The position numbers and the translations under genes are program-made. Source: Pseudomonadota bacterium (GTDB lineage Bacteria; Desulfobacterota; Desulfobulbia; Desulfobulbales; SURF-16). Taken from it: a stretch of 44,497 nucleotides of DNA. The stretch lies in assembly GCA_018816555.1 (NCBI GenBank), contig JAHIVT010000069.1, positions 1 to 44,497 of the forward strand, in the 5' to 3' direction. Position 1 is the first letter of the stretch, and every line of letters starts with the position of its first letter. The notes under the pieces are model-generated. The model had not been told where the DNA came from and ran no database searches. It worked only from the letters and a program-made list of their open reading frames with translations. Positions 17,872 to 26,611 of this stretch are shown piece after piece.

Positions 17872-17992
17872 AGGGATAAATTTTAAATTTTGCGTTCAAG
17901 GTTTGAGCTTCAGAATTGCGGGCAAAATGATTTTGCGCCAAACAGTCGGGCAGCAAGGCTCAGGGCTGATTTGTCCCCTGAAGTGTTACCAT

Positions 17993-18012
17993 GGCCGCGT
18001 TTTTCTGCGGCC
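17993..18012 (-). terminator. GC-rich hairpin downstream of the nitroreductase gene
   Basis: GGCCGC at 17993-17998 and GCGGCC at 18007-18012 pair over six bases with an eight-base loop, 18 bp after the nitroreductase stop. There is no clear T-run after it on the minus strand, so it may be a stem that only slows transcription or stabilises the 3' end. Confidence 0.35.
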
Positions 18013-18030
18013 CGGCTCAGTCTGCCTGTC

Positions 18031-18642
18031 TCAGAAATGGTTGCTGATGAGGACCTCGGACAGGGGCAGTTTCCCCACCCGGGGATGGGGTTCGGTGATG
18101 CCCTTGCCGATGGCCACCATCATGCCGATGATGTGATCCTGCGGCAGCCTGATAAGCTTTCCCACTGCATCGAAATCGAAACCGTCCATGGGACATGATT
18201 CATAGCCCATGTCCCCGGCAATCAGCATGAGAGACATGGCAAGGATGCCGCAGGAGCGGAAGCACTCATCCCGCTGCACCTGGGGTTTGCCGTGGTAGTA
18301 ATCATGAATTTTAGGTAGGATGAAATCTTGGACCGGTTGCGGCACTCCCTGCCAGTAGCGCTCCGGCTTCTTCCGCCAGGCATTGACATCCATGCAGAGC
18401 ACCAGCAGCAACGACGCATCCGTCACCTGGGGCTGGTTCCAGGCCTGTTCCCGGATTTTTGCGCGCAGCTCTCTCTCCTCCACATTGACCACCCGCCAGT
18501 GCTGGATGTTGAAGGCCGTGGGCGCCAGGAAGGCATGGGTAAAGAGCTGTTTCTTCTCTTCGTCACTGAATTGATGGGACGGGTCAAAACCCTTGACCGC
18601 CCTGCGGGCAGTCATCGCCTGGCAAACACCAATAGTACTCAT
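18031..18642 (-). CDS. Nitroreductase family protein (FMN-dependent)
   Basis: This 203-residue protein has the nitroreductase fold: an N-terminal MTARRAVKGFDPSHQFSDEE, the FMN-contact segment FLAPTAFNIQHWRVV, and near the C-terminus PMDGFDFDAVGKLIRLPQDH with MMVAIGKG. Start is the ATG 18640-18642, which has GAGGAG six bases upstream; an ATG at 18720 overlapping the cheB stop would add 26 poorly matching residues. It follows cheB on the same strand by about 74 bp and may be cotranscribed, though a chemotaxis role is not implied. Members reduce nitro compounds or quinones using NAD(P)H. Confidence 0.88.
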   Translation of the reverse strand: MSTIGVCQAMTARRAVKGFDPSHQFSDEEKKQLFTHAFLAPTAFNIQHWRVVNVEERELRAKIREQAWNQPQVTDASLLLVLCMDVNAWRKKPERYWQGVPQPVQDFILPKIHDYYHGKPQVQRDECFRSCGILAMSLMLIAGDMGYESCPMDGFDFDAVGKLIRLPQDHIIGMMVAIGKGITEPHPRVGKLPLSEVLISNHF

Positions 18643-18716
18643 AGCAGACTCCTCATTGCTGATTTTTTCTTCATTTAAAAACACAAAAAGTAAACGATTT
18701 CCCGTGCACTCTCCGG

Positions 18717-19799
18717 TCATCCTCCTTGACGGAGTACCTCGCTAGCGATGGACGCAAGGGGAAGGACCAGATTCACCCCGCCCCGTTTGATGGCCTCGTT
18801 GGGCATGCCGAAGACAACGCAACTGGCCTCGTCCTGGGCAATGGTATAGGCCCCGGCCTGCCTCATTTCCAGCATGCCCTGGGCCCCGTCATCACCCATG
18901 CCGGTCATAATGACTCCCACCACATTTTTGCCGCCGTAACGGGCCGCGGAACGAAACAGCACATCCACGGAAGGCCGATGCCTGCAGACCAGGGGGCCGT
19001 CCTTCACCTCCAAAAAATAGCGGGCTCCGCTTCGTTTCAGGAGGGTATGTTGATTGCCCGGCGCGATCAGGGCTCTGCCACGCACCACCGTATCGTTGTC
19101 GGCGGCCTCCTTTACTGTGATCCGGCACAATCCGTCCAGGCGCCTGGAAAAGGCGCGGGTGAAGCCCTCCGGCATATGCTGCACAATGACGATTCCGGGG
19201 CAGTCGGCAGGCAACGACTCGAGGAATATCCGCAGGGCCTCGGTGCCGCCGGTGGACGCCCCCACCACGATCACCTTTTCCGTGGTCTGGATCATGGCGC
19301 TGGAGGCAGGCTTCTCAATCATGACATCAGCGGTCAGTTTCGGGGCCACAAGGTCGGACCGCAGGGAGACCCTACCGAGTTTCGCCTGACTCGCCGCCTT
19401 CACCGCATCGCAGATGTTTACCCGGGACTCCTCAAGAAAGACCTTGGTGCCTATCCGCGGCTTCTGAATAATCTCCACCGCCCCATACTCCAGGGCTTTC
19501 ATGGCGGTTTCCGAACCCTTTTCCGTAAGGCTCGAACACATTACCACCGGAATGGGGTGCTGACGCATGATTTTCTGTAGAAAGGAGATACCGTCCATGC
19601 GCGGCATCTCCACATCCAGGGTGATGACGTCCGGGATCTCTTCCCGCATCCGGTCCGCGGCGATATACGGATCACCCGCTGTGGCCATCACCTCAATGGC
19701 CGGGTCCGAAGCAAGGATTTCGCTCATAGTCTGGCGGACCACGGCGGAATCATCGACAATAAGGACACGAATCTTCTTCTTTGGCGGCAACTGTTTCAT
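18717..19799 (-). CDS. cheB: Chemotaxis response regulator / protein-glutamate methylesterase CheB
   Basis: The 360-residue protein has a receiver domain (residues 10-125) with acidic pair DD in LIVDDSAVV, phospho-acceptor Asp in [12 protein letters not shown] and Lys in IIQKP. A C-terminal methylesterase domain follows with catalytic Ser in [11 protein letters not shown], His in [10 protein letters not shown] and Asp in MTGMGDDGA. It removes methyl groups from, or deamidates, receptor glutamates. Its ATG overlaps the cheR stop (19796-19799), implying coupled translation. Confidence 0.95.
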   Translation of the reverse strand: MKQLPPKKKIRVLIVDDSAVVRQTMSEILASDPAIEVMATAGDPYIAADRMREEIPDVITLDVEMPRMDGISFLQKIMRQHPIPVVMCSSLTEKGSETAMKALEYGAVEIIQKPRIGTKVFLEESRVNICDAVKAASQAKLGRVSLRSDLVAPKLTADVMIEKPASSAMIQTTEKVIVVGASTGGTEALRIFLESLPADCPGIVIVQHMPEGFTRAFSRRLDGLCRITVKEAADNDTVVRGRALIAPGNQHTLLKRSGARYFLEVKDGPLVCRHRPSVDVLFRSAARYGGKNVVGVIMTGMGDDGAQGMLEMRQAGAYTIAQDEASCVVFGMPNEAIKRGGVNLVLPLASIASEVLRQGG

Positions 19800-20671
19800 C
19801 CTCTTTTCCGGTACACTGCCGGGGCGACACTGAGCAACGGCACATCCAGACCGTTCAACGTCTCGGAATGTCCCATAAAGATATACGCCCCCGTCCGCAG
19901 ATGGCCATTAAAGCTTTGCAGCAGGCGGACTTGCGTCGACCGGTCAAAATAGATAATAACATTGCGACAGAAAATGACGTCAAGAGGTACCCGCAGACCA
20001 AAATTATTCTCCAGAAAATTCAACCGCCGAAACCTTACCCTGGCCCGGAGTTGCGGGATAATCCGCACCAGACCGCTCTGCCGGTTTTTGCTGCGTAACA
20101 GGTATTTCCTTCTGAGGTCTATAGGCACCGGCGCCAACTGGTCTTCATGATAAACAGCCCTTCTGGCCTGCTCCAGCACCCTGGTAGAGATATCCGTGGC
20201 CAGAATCTGAAAATTGAACCCAGGCCGGCTGGCGGCAAATTCACTCAAGACCATGGCCAGGGTGTATGGTTCCTGGCCGGTGGAGCATCCGGCGCTCCAC
20301 AGCATGAATGGTCGCGTGCCATTCTTCTCCCACCAGGACGGCAGAACTTGTTCCTGAAGATAAGCAAAATGATCCGGCTCCCTGAAAAAATCCGTCTTGT
20401 TGGTGGTGACCTGATCGATCATCAGCACCAGTTCATGATTATTTTCAGCCGGATCAAACAGATAGTCAATATACTCGGCAAAATTTTTCATGCCGAGAAC
20501 ACGGAGCCGCTTCTGCAGACGACCCTCAAGCATCGTCTTTTTGGCCTCCGGCATCTTGATACCGCATTGCTCATAAATGAAACGGCTTAATCTGGCAAAA
20601 TCCCGGTTCGACAAGCGAGCCATGAAATGAGTAAAGCCTGATTCCCTCTTTTCATCACTGTTGTTATTCAT
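19796..20671 (-). CDS. cheR: Chemotaxis protein methyltransferase CheR
   Basis: The 291-residue protein carries the N-terminal CheR helical domain, the [17 protein letters not shown] segment and the SAM-binding [17 protein letters not shown], then [14 protein letters not shown]. It methylates receptor glutamates with SAM. I use ATG 20669-20671 rather than the TTG two codons upstream. It lies 38 bp downstream of the chemoreceptor and overlaps cheB by 4 bp, so receptor, methyltransferase and methylesterase form one unit. Confidence 0.95.
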   Translation of the reverse strand: MNNNSDEKRESGFTHFMARLSNRDFARLSRFIYEQCGIKMPEAKKTMLEGRLQKRLRVLGMKNFAEYIDYLFDPAENNHELVLMIDQVTTNKTDFFREPDHFAYLQEQVLPSWWEKNGTRPFMLWSAGCSTGQEPYTLAMVLSEFAASRPGFNFQILATDISTRVLEQARRAVYHEDQLAPVPIDLRRKYLLRSKNRQSGLVRIIPQLRARVRFRRLNFLENNFGLRVPLDVIFCRNVIIYFDRSTQVRLLQSFNGHLRTGAYIFMGHSETLNGLDVPLLSVAPAVYRKRG

Positions 20672-20709
20672 CGGCAAAGATTAACAAGAGGTTTGGCTAT
20701 ACAGATCTC

Positions 20710-23700
20710 TTAATACTTCTCAAAGGAATGATCCAGTTCATCTCCTTCTTCATCATCCATCTGCAGAATCAACCCCTTGGCGGATACTCCCCTGCCGGAT
20801 GATGGCGCCTGCCGTTCATCGCTCGCTGACTTGGCATGGGCGATCTGCGGACGAGCCTTGAGTTTCTTCACCGCACCATCCCTTCCGCCATGCGCGATTG
20901 CCCGCCTCCTGCCCGGTCCGGCGCCCTGGGTATTGATCTTGAAGAAGGCAATTGTACTCTGCAGCTGTTCGGCCTGGGCGGAAAGCTCTTCCGCGGTGGA
21001 CGACATCTCTTCCGAGGCCCCGGCGTTCTGCTGGATAACCTGGTCCAGCTGCTGGATGGCCTGGTTGATCTGCTCGGCACCTGTATCCTGCTCGCGGCTG
21101 GCGGCGCTGATCTCCTGCACAAGTTCGGCCGTCTTCTGAATATCGGGCAGCATCCTGCTCAGCATGTCACCTGCCCTCTCCGCCACGTCCACGCTAGCCG
21201 AAGAGAGTTGGGAGATCTCCGCCGCAGCCTTCTGGCTTCGTTCCGCCAATTTCCGCACCTCGGAGGCCACCACGGCAAAGCCCTTGCCGTGCTCCCCGGC
21301 CCGGGCCGCCTCAATAGCGGCGTTTAATGCCAGCAGATTGGTCTGCCGGGCGATCTCCTCGATGATCGAAATCTTGCCGGCGATCTCCTTCATGGCGCCA
21401 ACCGTCTGATTCACCGCCTTGCCTCCCTCAAGGGCGTCGCCTGCCGACTTGGTGGCGATCTTATCGGTCTGCAGGGCGTTATCAGCGCTCTGCCTGATAG
21501 TGGACGACATCTCCTCCATGGAGGCAGAAGCTTCCTCGGCAGCGGCTGCCTGTTCGCTGGCACCCTGGGACATCTCCTGGGCACTGGCCGAAAGTTCCTG
21601 ACTGCCGGCCGCAACATTATCGGCCGCGGACTGGACTTCCAGGACGACCTCTTTCAATTTCTCCACCATGGCCTGCAGTGATTCCATCAGCTCATCTTCA
21701 TCACTACGTTTTTTGAGCTCCACCATCAGGTTGCCCTGGGAAACCTGTTTGGCGGCACCGGTAATACCCTTGAGCGCCTCGATATTCTGCCGCAGGGATT
21801 TATTGATTTTTTCGAAATTCCGGGCAATCTCCGCGGTATCCTCATCACTGGCGGCTACGGCCGTATCAACGGCCAGATCGCCAATGGACAATTTCGCCAG
21901 ATTGACCAGAAGTGTATTGACCTCTTCCGCCTGGAACCCGGCCTGTTTGTCCGCTACCCTGGCAGCCTTCTTGACCGCCGTCTGATCGCTGACCACCTCG
22001 AAAGCGCCGATGATGTTGCCCTGCCGGTCCTTGATCGGTACGCCGGAATAACTGATGTCAAGATCAAGCCCGTGCATCGGATGGGCATCGGTCTCACTGG
22101 TGGCAACCTGGCCGGTGACAATGGCCCGGCCGCAGGCGCAGCGCTCGGATTGGCAGTCCGAGGTCTTGAAATGGTCGTAACACTTGTTCCCCAAGGTCTG
22201 CTGCTGGGTCTTGCCGGCGACCTTTGCCCCCAGCTCGTTCATGTAAAGTATGGTGAAATCCTTATCAATGATCATGGCCGGCGCCGGCATGGAATCCAGA
22301 AAACCCACCAGCCGGTTGATAATATCATTCATCCCTTCCACGATCTTGCGGAAGTCACCCTGGTGCCGGTCGGCATCGGCCCGTATATTGAGCTTGCCGG
22401 CAATGGCCGCATCGGATAGCGCGCCGGCATCGGAGGCCAATGCCTTAATGGCAGCCACCATCTCACGCATGGATCCATTGATCTTGTCAAAATTTGCGGC
22501 AATCGCTACGGTATCCTCATCACTGGCAGCTACGGCCGTATCAACGGCAAGATCGCCGCTGGACAGTTTCGCCAGATTAACTAGAAGTTTATTCACCTCT
22601 TCCGTCTGGAAACTGGCCTGTTTGTCGGCTACCCTGGCCGCCTTCTTGACCGCCGTCTGATCGCTGACCACCTCGAAGGCGCCAATGATGTTGCCCTGCC
22701 GGTCCTTGATCGGTACGCCGGAATAGCTGATCTCAAGATCAAGGTCGGGCAGCGGATGGGCATCGGTCTCACTGCTGGCAACAAGACCGTTAATAATAGC
22801 CCGGTTGCAGGCGCAGCCCTCGGTGTGGCAGTCTGAGGTCTTGAAGTGGTCGTAACACTTGGCGCCAAGGGTCTGCTGCGGTGTCTTGCCGGCAACCTTG
22901 GCCCCCAGCTCGTTCATGTAAAGAATGTTGAAATCCTTATCAATGATCATGGCCGGTGCCGGCATGGAATCCAGAAGGCCCACCAGACGGTTGATAACGT
23001 CATTCATCCCTTCAACTATCTTGCGGAAATCGCCCTGGTGCCGGGCGGCATCGGCCCGGATGTTGAGCCTGCCGGCAATGGCGGCATCGGCAAGCGTGCC
23101 GGTATCGGAAGCCAGCGCCTTAATGGCAGCCACCATGGTGGCCATTGCCCGCTGCAGTTGACCGGTCTCGTCGCCTGCCGTATCGTCGAGATCGACATTC
23201 ATGTCGCCACCGGCAATCTTTCCTGCCGCGGTTATGCAGGCGTTCAGCGGTCTGGTGATCGCCCTGGTGATGATAAATGCAAGTCCTATCCCCAGAACAA
23301 ACGCCCCTGCCGCCAATATGGCAATAAGTCTGGAAGCTCCATTAACCATGTCATCAGCTTCTTTGCCTGCCTCATGTACCTGTTCGGTCTGGAACCTGAC
23401 CAGCGCCTTAATACTATCCGTGTACTTCCCCTGGGCCTTGCTCAGGTTCCCCATCAATAACTGCAAGGCCTGGTCACGTTTCTCGGATTTTACCAGTCCG
23501 AGATACTCTTCCTCCAGTGCCCGGTAGGAACCGGCGGCTGCATCAAGGGCGGCTATCTGCCTCATCCCCTCATCACTGCTGAGCGTATCCTGCAATGTCT
23601 TCATATTCTGGTCAATCAGCTTCCTGGACTGGGCAAGATATTCATACTGCTCTGCAATATGCGCAGGATCAGAGCTCAACACAATATCACGAATGGCTTG

Positions 23701-23895
23701 AGCGGTGAGATTAACCGCATCGCTCAGCTCCATGGCATGAACTGTTTTGGGAAAACGGTCATTAACCACCTTTGTGATCCTATGGTCCAAACCCTGAAGT
23801 TTCTGATAGGAAACAACGCCCATAATCCCTAACAGCAGGACGAGCATGCCAAAACCTAACCCCAATCTCAACCCGATTCTCATGTTTTTAAACAT
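20710..23895 (-). CDS. Methyl-accepting chemotaxis protein with duplicated PAS modules
   Basis: From ATG 23893-23895 (AAGGAG seven bases upstream) the product has 1061 residues. Membrane helices at about 12-29 and 189-211 flank a periplasmic four-helix-bundle sensor. A HAMP follows, then two 225-residue modules (257-481 and 482-705), each with a helical linker and a PAS domain ([31 protein letters not shown]). Each PAS has four cysteines in the pattern C-x8-C-x4-C-x-C. The signalling hairpin tip [20 protein letters not shown] lies in the C-terminal third. The tail ends with DHSFEKY, which could serve as a CheR/CheB tether. Stimulus unknown; the cysteines suggest a redox or metal cue (inference). 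Confidence 0.93.
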   Translation of the reverse strand: MFKNMRIGLRLGLGFGMLVLLLGIMGVVSYQKLQGLDHRITKVVNDRFPKTVHAMELSDAVNLTAQAIRDIVLSSDPAHIAEQYEYLAQSRKLIDQNMKTLQDTLSSDEGMRQIAALDAAAGSYRALEEEYLGLVKSEKRDQALQLLMGNLSKAQGKYTDSIKALVRFQTEQVHEAGKEADDMVNGASRLIAILAAGAFVLGIGLAFIITRAITRPLNACITAAGKIAGGDMNVDLDDTAGDETGQLQRAMATMVAAIKALASDTGTLADAAIAGRLNIRADAARHQGDFRKIVEGMNDVINRLVGLLDSMPAPAMIIDKDFNILYMNELGAKVAGKTPQQTLGAKCYDHFKTSDCHTEGCACNRAIINGLVASSETDAHPLPDLDLEISYSGVPIKDRQGNIIGAFEVVSDQTAVKKAARVADKQASFQTEEVNKLLVNLAKLSSGDLAVDTAVAASDEDTVAIAANFDKINGSMREMVAAIKALASDAGALSDAAIAGKLNIRADADRHQGDFRKIVEGMNDIINRLVGFLDSMPAPAMIIDKDFTILYMNELGAKVAGKTQQQTLGNKCYDHFKTSDCQSERCACGRAIVTGQVATSETDAHPMHGLDLDISYSGVPIKDRQGNIIGAFEVVSDQTAVKKAARVADKQAGFQAEEVNTLLVNLAKLSIGDLAVDTAVAASDEDTAEIARNFEKINKSLRQNIEALKGITGAAKQVSQGNLMVELKKRSDEDELMESLQAMVEKLKEVVLEVQSAADNVAAGSQELSASAQEMSQGASEQAAAAEEASASMEEMSSTIRQSADNALQTDKIATKSAGDALEGGKAVNQTVGAMKEIAGKISIIEEIARQTNLLALNAAIEAARAGEHGKGFAVVASEVRKLAERSQKAAAEISQLSSASVDVAERAGDMLSRMLPDIQKTAELVQEISAASREQDTGAEQINQAIQQLDQVIQQNAGASEEMSSTAEELSAQAEQLQSTIAFFKINTQGAGPGRRRAIAHGGRDGAVKKLKARPQIAHAKSASDERQAPSSGRGVSAKGLILQMDDEEGDELDHSFEKY
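21778..23127 (-). repeat. Two tandem 675-bp coding repeats in the chemoreceptor
   Basis: Unit 1 (22453-23127) and unit 2 (21778-22452) encode 225 residues each and are very similar in protein and DNA. Long stretches such as [10 protein letters not shown] and [13 protein letters not shown] are identical. Differences are scattered, so the duplication is not brand new. Confidence 0.85.
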
Positions 23896-23923
23896 ACCCA
23901 CACTCCTTGGGAAAAACTCAACA

Positions 23924-23968
23924 CCCACCATCTGAAAATGGTGGGGTGCGGTAATGGACTGAAAGTCC
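23924..23968 (-). promoter_or_regulatory. Two hairpins in the chemoreceptor leader
   Basis: On the minus strand GGACT-TTC-AGTCC (23956-23968) is followed by CCCACCAT-loop-ATGGTGGG (23924-23945, eight perfect pairs). After the second stem comes GAGTTTTT, then the AAGGAG site and start codon. The stem plus short T-run could act as an attenuator or simply as a 5' stabilising element. No known riboswitch family fits. Confidence 0.45.
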
Positions 23969-24595
23969 GGATGCGGTTTCAAGACCCGTTTGAATCGTGC
24001 CTATGCTCATCAACCTAAACTTGATCGCATACGAACCACATTAGCCTGGAGATATGAGACGTGAAGCATTTCATCTCCAACCTCGGCTTTTGTAGCTCCA
24101 CTGCCCAGCAGAAATGTATTGATCGTCTAGAGGTTTACGTGAAATTCACGGACACGGGGTAAAAACATTTCTTCGCTGCCAACCTGCTCCTAATGTGAGT
24201 GATAAATCTGCCCGCTTCAGAGATGCTTGGAACCTATTCAGGAGCAGCCAAGCAAAATTTCAATACTGGATGCGGTGTATTTTTGTGAAGATGTTACGCC
24301 AAGCGCAACGATCCGGCAAAATGCGCTGTTTATAGCTGTGACGGGGTGCAACACAGCAGATCAAACTTTTCGCAAACCCGTCGAAGTATATCTTTAAAAA
24401 ATTCAATGCACTGGCTTGAGGTTGTTGAGTAATCACCTACAGAAATGACAGGCATAACACCTATTCCATTTCCCGATTGATTGTATCATTTTTCAATCCC
24501 GGATGTAGAAAAAAATAACACAAAAAAAATGGGAGGTATCGCGGCAGCATGGCATCTTCACACCCCTGCTCAGATCATTTTTTGGTGTGCATTGC
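23969..24595. other. About 630-bp gene-free region with several potential RNA structures
   Basis: I see no open frame of note on either strand. Visible structures, plus-strand coordinates: palindrome 24138-24150 (CGTGAAATTCACG); CTGCTCCT 24184-24191 pairing AGGAGCAG 24240-24247, which lies in the loop of a stem 24224-24230/24248-24254 (pseudoknot topology); stem 24302-24307/24322-24327; and a second pseudoknot-like set, 24335-24340/24352-24357 with 24341-24345/24377-24381. It may be an unannotated RNA or the long leader of the chemoreceptor. Individually such stems can arise by chance. Confidence 0.4.
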
Positions 24596-25048
24596 TTACC
24601 GGCGTGTGAGATTGGCCAGAACCAAGCCGAAAAAATAGCCGGTCAGGTACGAATGATACTGCCAGCCAAGATGGGAAAAACAGGATCCACAGAGAGAAAA
24701 ACGCCAGGTGCAGCCGGTAAACCAGGTGCATTCAGTGGTAGGCGGCCCATGGGTCAGACAACCCGGAGCCTGGGAAAAACAACCGATCTCATAAACCTTG
24801 CCATGGGGATTGGTAAACACATGACGGTGGCTGCCGTTTACCGCAATCATCTGAGCCGCGGTGGTGATTTTTGCCCGGCAGAAGCGGCAGCGAAAAAATT
24901 CCCCCTGGTCACTGTTTTTGGTCTTTTCATCACTACTGTTGTCTATTTTGCCATCAAGAAGAAATTCTCCTTGCTGCCTGAAAAAAAGACCGGAATTGAC
25001 CCAGCAGGAGCCGGCAAATCCGCCTTGAACAAATCCGCACCACAACAT
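24596..25048 (-). CDS. CULT-domain protein (bacterial cereblon-like)
   Basis: The last 100 residues match the CULT domain, the thalidomide-binding domain of eukaryotic cereblon. Zinc ligands are CRFC (residues 54 and 57) and CGSC (120 and 123). The aromatic cage is complete: Trp 109, 115 and 129, spaced 6 and 14 residues exactly as in human cereblon. TNPHGKVYE and PTTECTWFTG align with cereblon VNPHGYVHE and STEHSWFPG. FFGL near the end is the usual closing strand. Single-domain bacterial CULT proteins are known and bind uridine-like or cyclic imide ligands in vitro; their cellular role is not established. The N-terminal 50 residues look unrelated. ATG 25046-25048 is chosen because it lies 10 bp after the upstream gene; its ribosome site is weak. 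Confidence 0.82.
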   Translation of the reverse strand: MLWCGFVQGGFAGSCWVNSGLFFRQQGEFLLDGKIDNSSDEKTKNSDQGEFFRCRFCRAKITTAAQMIAVNGSHRHVFTNPHGKVYEIGCFSQAPGCLTHGPPTTECTWFTGCTWRFSLCGSCFSHLGWQYHSYLTGYFFGLVLANLTRR

Positions 25049-25058
25049 GACCGTCTCT

Positions 25059-25280
25059 TCAACTCTGATGAGAAAGCGGCCATTGCTGCTCATTTTTATC
25101 AACAACATAACAGAATCGGTCCCAGGAGAACTCCCTGCCGCTGACCGGGCAGCGCAATGTCACCTTTTTATCGTCAATTTCGACCACCAGCCAGTCCCCG
25201 CTGCGTTTGCCGTCAACGATGTGAATCTTCTCCCCTTTGTGAAAAGGATACTGCTTAAACAGCGTTACCTGATCAGCCAT
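25059..25280 (-). CDS. Small conserved-looking protein of unknown function, 73 aa
   Basis: ATG at 25278-25280 has GAGGG seven bases upstream. The product (MADQVTLFKQYPFHKGEKIH...) has a predicted all-beta pattern, with GDWLVVEIDDKKVTLRCPV resembling a small SH3/KOW-like barrel. I do not recognise a family. It sits 10 bp upstream of the CULT-domain gene on the same strand, so the two are probably one transcription unit. Confidence 0.65.
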   Translation of the reverse strand: MADQVTLFKQYPFHKGEKIHIVDGKRSGDWLVVEIDDKKVTLRCPVSGREFSWDRFCYVVDKNEQQWPLSHQS

Positions 25281-25433
25281 GAATTATCCCTCATCGTTAT
25301 GGAAAAACAAGCGCAAGTCCGTTTATCCTTATCAATTATATTATGATATAAAACCTCGATAAAGCAAAAAACTCTGCTGCCGGCAAAGGGAAAATATTAT
25401 TGTCCATGCCGCATGAATAGTTCCGGCAGATGT

Positions 25434-25988
25434 TCAGGCCGGTTGCGAAATCTGCTTTTTGAAGAGCTGCATTAAACGTAATTTCGCTTCCGTCAGCAAA
25501 TGGGGATTTGTGAGATGCATCTCCAGGCTGGCCATTTTGACTTCAAACTCAACATCCTCAAACACCAGAGATTCATTAACAGCGGTATGGACGTCAAGCC
25601 GGGTGGTACCGATAATCTGCAGCGCCACACTACCCGAGCCGAGACTGTAACGGTCTCTGTCGTTATTATAAAAAGAGGACCGGATGATTTTCCTGGTGAA
25701 TCCTGCCAATTCAACCTCAACCCCGCAAATAAACTCCTCAACATTCATCCCCTCTACTTTAACTTTTCTCCTGAGTTCCTCAAGCAACCGCTTTTCAACA
25801 AAAGGGATCAAAACATGATTGGCAAAGACTGCCTCAACCTCCTCTTCCGGCACGGAAAAATAATGGGAAGCCAGCTCGCCAAACAGCATATCCTGGTGTT
25901 TTTTCTGGAGATTAAGAATATTCTCCATCTGTTTTCGCTGGATCAAACCTTCCCTGAGAAGTATCCAGCCGAATTTCATGAGGGCCAT
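25434..25988 (-). CDS. Hypothetical protein with GspE-N-like first domain
   Basis: The 184-residue protein starts at ATG 25986-25988 (AGGGA six bases upstream; a TTG five codons earlier is less likely). Residues 4-45 (FGWILLREGLIQRKQMENIL then LFGELAS) resemble the N-terminal helical domain of type II secretion ATPases and relatives, which often binds c-di-GMP or partner proteins. No ATPase domain follows. The remaining 130 residues are not recognised. It is transcribed divergently from the ArsC-like gene across a 270-bp spacer. Confidence 0.6.
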   Translation of the reverse strand: MALMKFGWILLREGLIQRKQMENILNLQKKHQDMLFGELASHYFSVPEEEVEAVFANHVLIPFVEKRLLEELRRKVKVEGMNVEEFICGVEVELAGFTRKIIRSSFYNNDRDRYSLGSGSVALQIIGTTRLDVHTAVNESLVFEDVEFEVKMASLEMHLTNPHLLTEAKLRLMQLFKKQISQPA

Positions 25989-26127
25989 ATATTTCCCTAT
26001 CAACCTGTAAGCACATTTATTTTTAAAGATTTACAACCTAACCGGCCCCACCGCACTGAATGCAATGGTAAAAAACATGTTGCACTTGGCACAAAAGGAT
26101 TTTGAACTGCCAACTGCTCTGAAACAC

Positions 26128-26198
26128 CTTTTTATATAATATGCATCACTCTTCTTTTTTTCACCTTGTTATGACACCAAGAAAAATTATATAAAAAG
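26128..26198. promoter_or_regulatory. 13-bp perfect inverted repeat in a divergent promoter region
   Basis: CTTTTTATATAAT (26128-26140) and ATTATATAAAAAG (26186-26198) are perfect reverse complements 45 bp apart. CACTCTT (about 26147-26153) can pair instead with AAGAGTG overlapping the right arm, so two folds compete. TTGACT follows at 26209-26214 and could be a -35 box for the gene at 26259. It is an operator or leader candidate. Confidence 0.4.
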
Positions 26199-26258
26199 AG
26201 TGAGGATGTTGACTTTTACCATTTATTCATCTTCAAAACATATTTATATGGAGCGGAA

Positions 26259-26603
26259 ATGATTATCAACTGGGCATATTTCAGAAAAGGATGTGCATCC
26301 TGCCAGAAGGCCCAGGAATCTCTCGGGCGCACGAAAATTCAAATCAAAAAAGAGGTAAACGCTCGGCAGGAGCCTCTGGAGGCACAAAAAACCTGGGACC
26401 TGTTGGCTGACAGCAATAAGATACTGATCGCCTCCGGTAACAAAATCAGGGAATATTCACCAGGGCCCGACAAAAAAGAGGAAATTTTAAAAATCGTTCT
26501 GGGCAGGAGCGGCACTCTGCGGGCACCAACCCTTAAAATCGGCAACACATTCTATATCGGATACAGTAACGAAATGTATGATGAGTTAGTTGGCAAAGGC
26601 TGA
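26259..26603 (+). CDS. ArsC-like thioredoxin-fold protein
   Basis: The 114-residue protein opens with a beta strand and a CxxC active site, YFRKGCASCQKAQESLG, followed by the ArsC/Spx-like pattern KKEVNARQEPL and the cis-Pro-type segment RAPTLKIGNTFYIGY. It lacks the arsenate-reductase arginine triad, so arsenate reduction is not claimed; a thiol-disulfide role is more likely. GGAG lies just upstream of the ATG. It precedes the yifB gene by 8 bp on the same strand, suggesting an operon. Confidence 0.8.
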   Translation: MIINWAYFRKGCASCQKAQESLGRTKIQIKKEVNARQEPLEAQKTWDLLADSNKILIASGNKIREYSPGPDKKEEILKIVLGRSGTLRAPTLKIGNTFYIGYSNEMYDELVGKG

Positions 26604-26611
26604 TATTTTTC

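Noticed and set aside
16156-17886. Very long plus-strand open frame opposite acetolactate synthase
   Set aside because: It is a shadow frame of a GC-rich gene; its product has no recognisable motif while the minus strand is a clear TPP enzyme.
23896-23982. N-terminal extension of the chemoreceptor
   Set aside because: It would translate the leader hairpins; the ATG at 23895 has AAGGAG and begins directly before the first membrane helix.
23969-24030. Possible c-di-GMP (GEMM) riboswitch upstream of the chemoreceptor
   Set aside because: A CACG...CAAAC stretch is present on the minus strand, but the conserved ACGCAAAGC core and the GGTAGC tetraloop-receptor part are missing.
24355-24385. tmRNA-like text (TTCGACGGGTTTGCGAAA) on the minus strand
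   Set aside because: It resembles the tmRNA 5' region, but there is no acceptor stem, no tag frame ending in ALAA before a stop, and no T-arm or CCA about 350 bases downstream.
24587-25144. Long plus-strand frame opposite the CULT gene
   Set aside because: Its product is low-complexity and matches nothing, while the minus strand gives the clear CULT domain.
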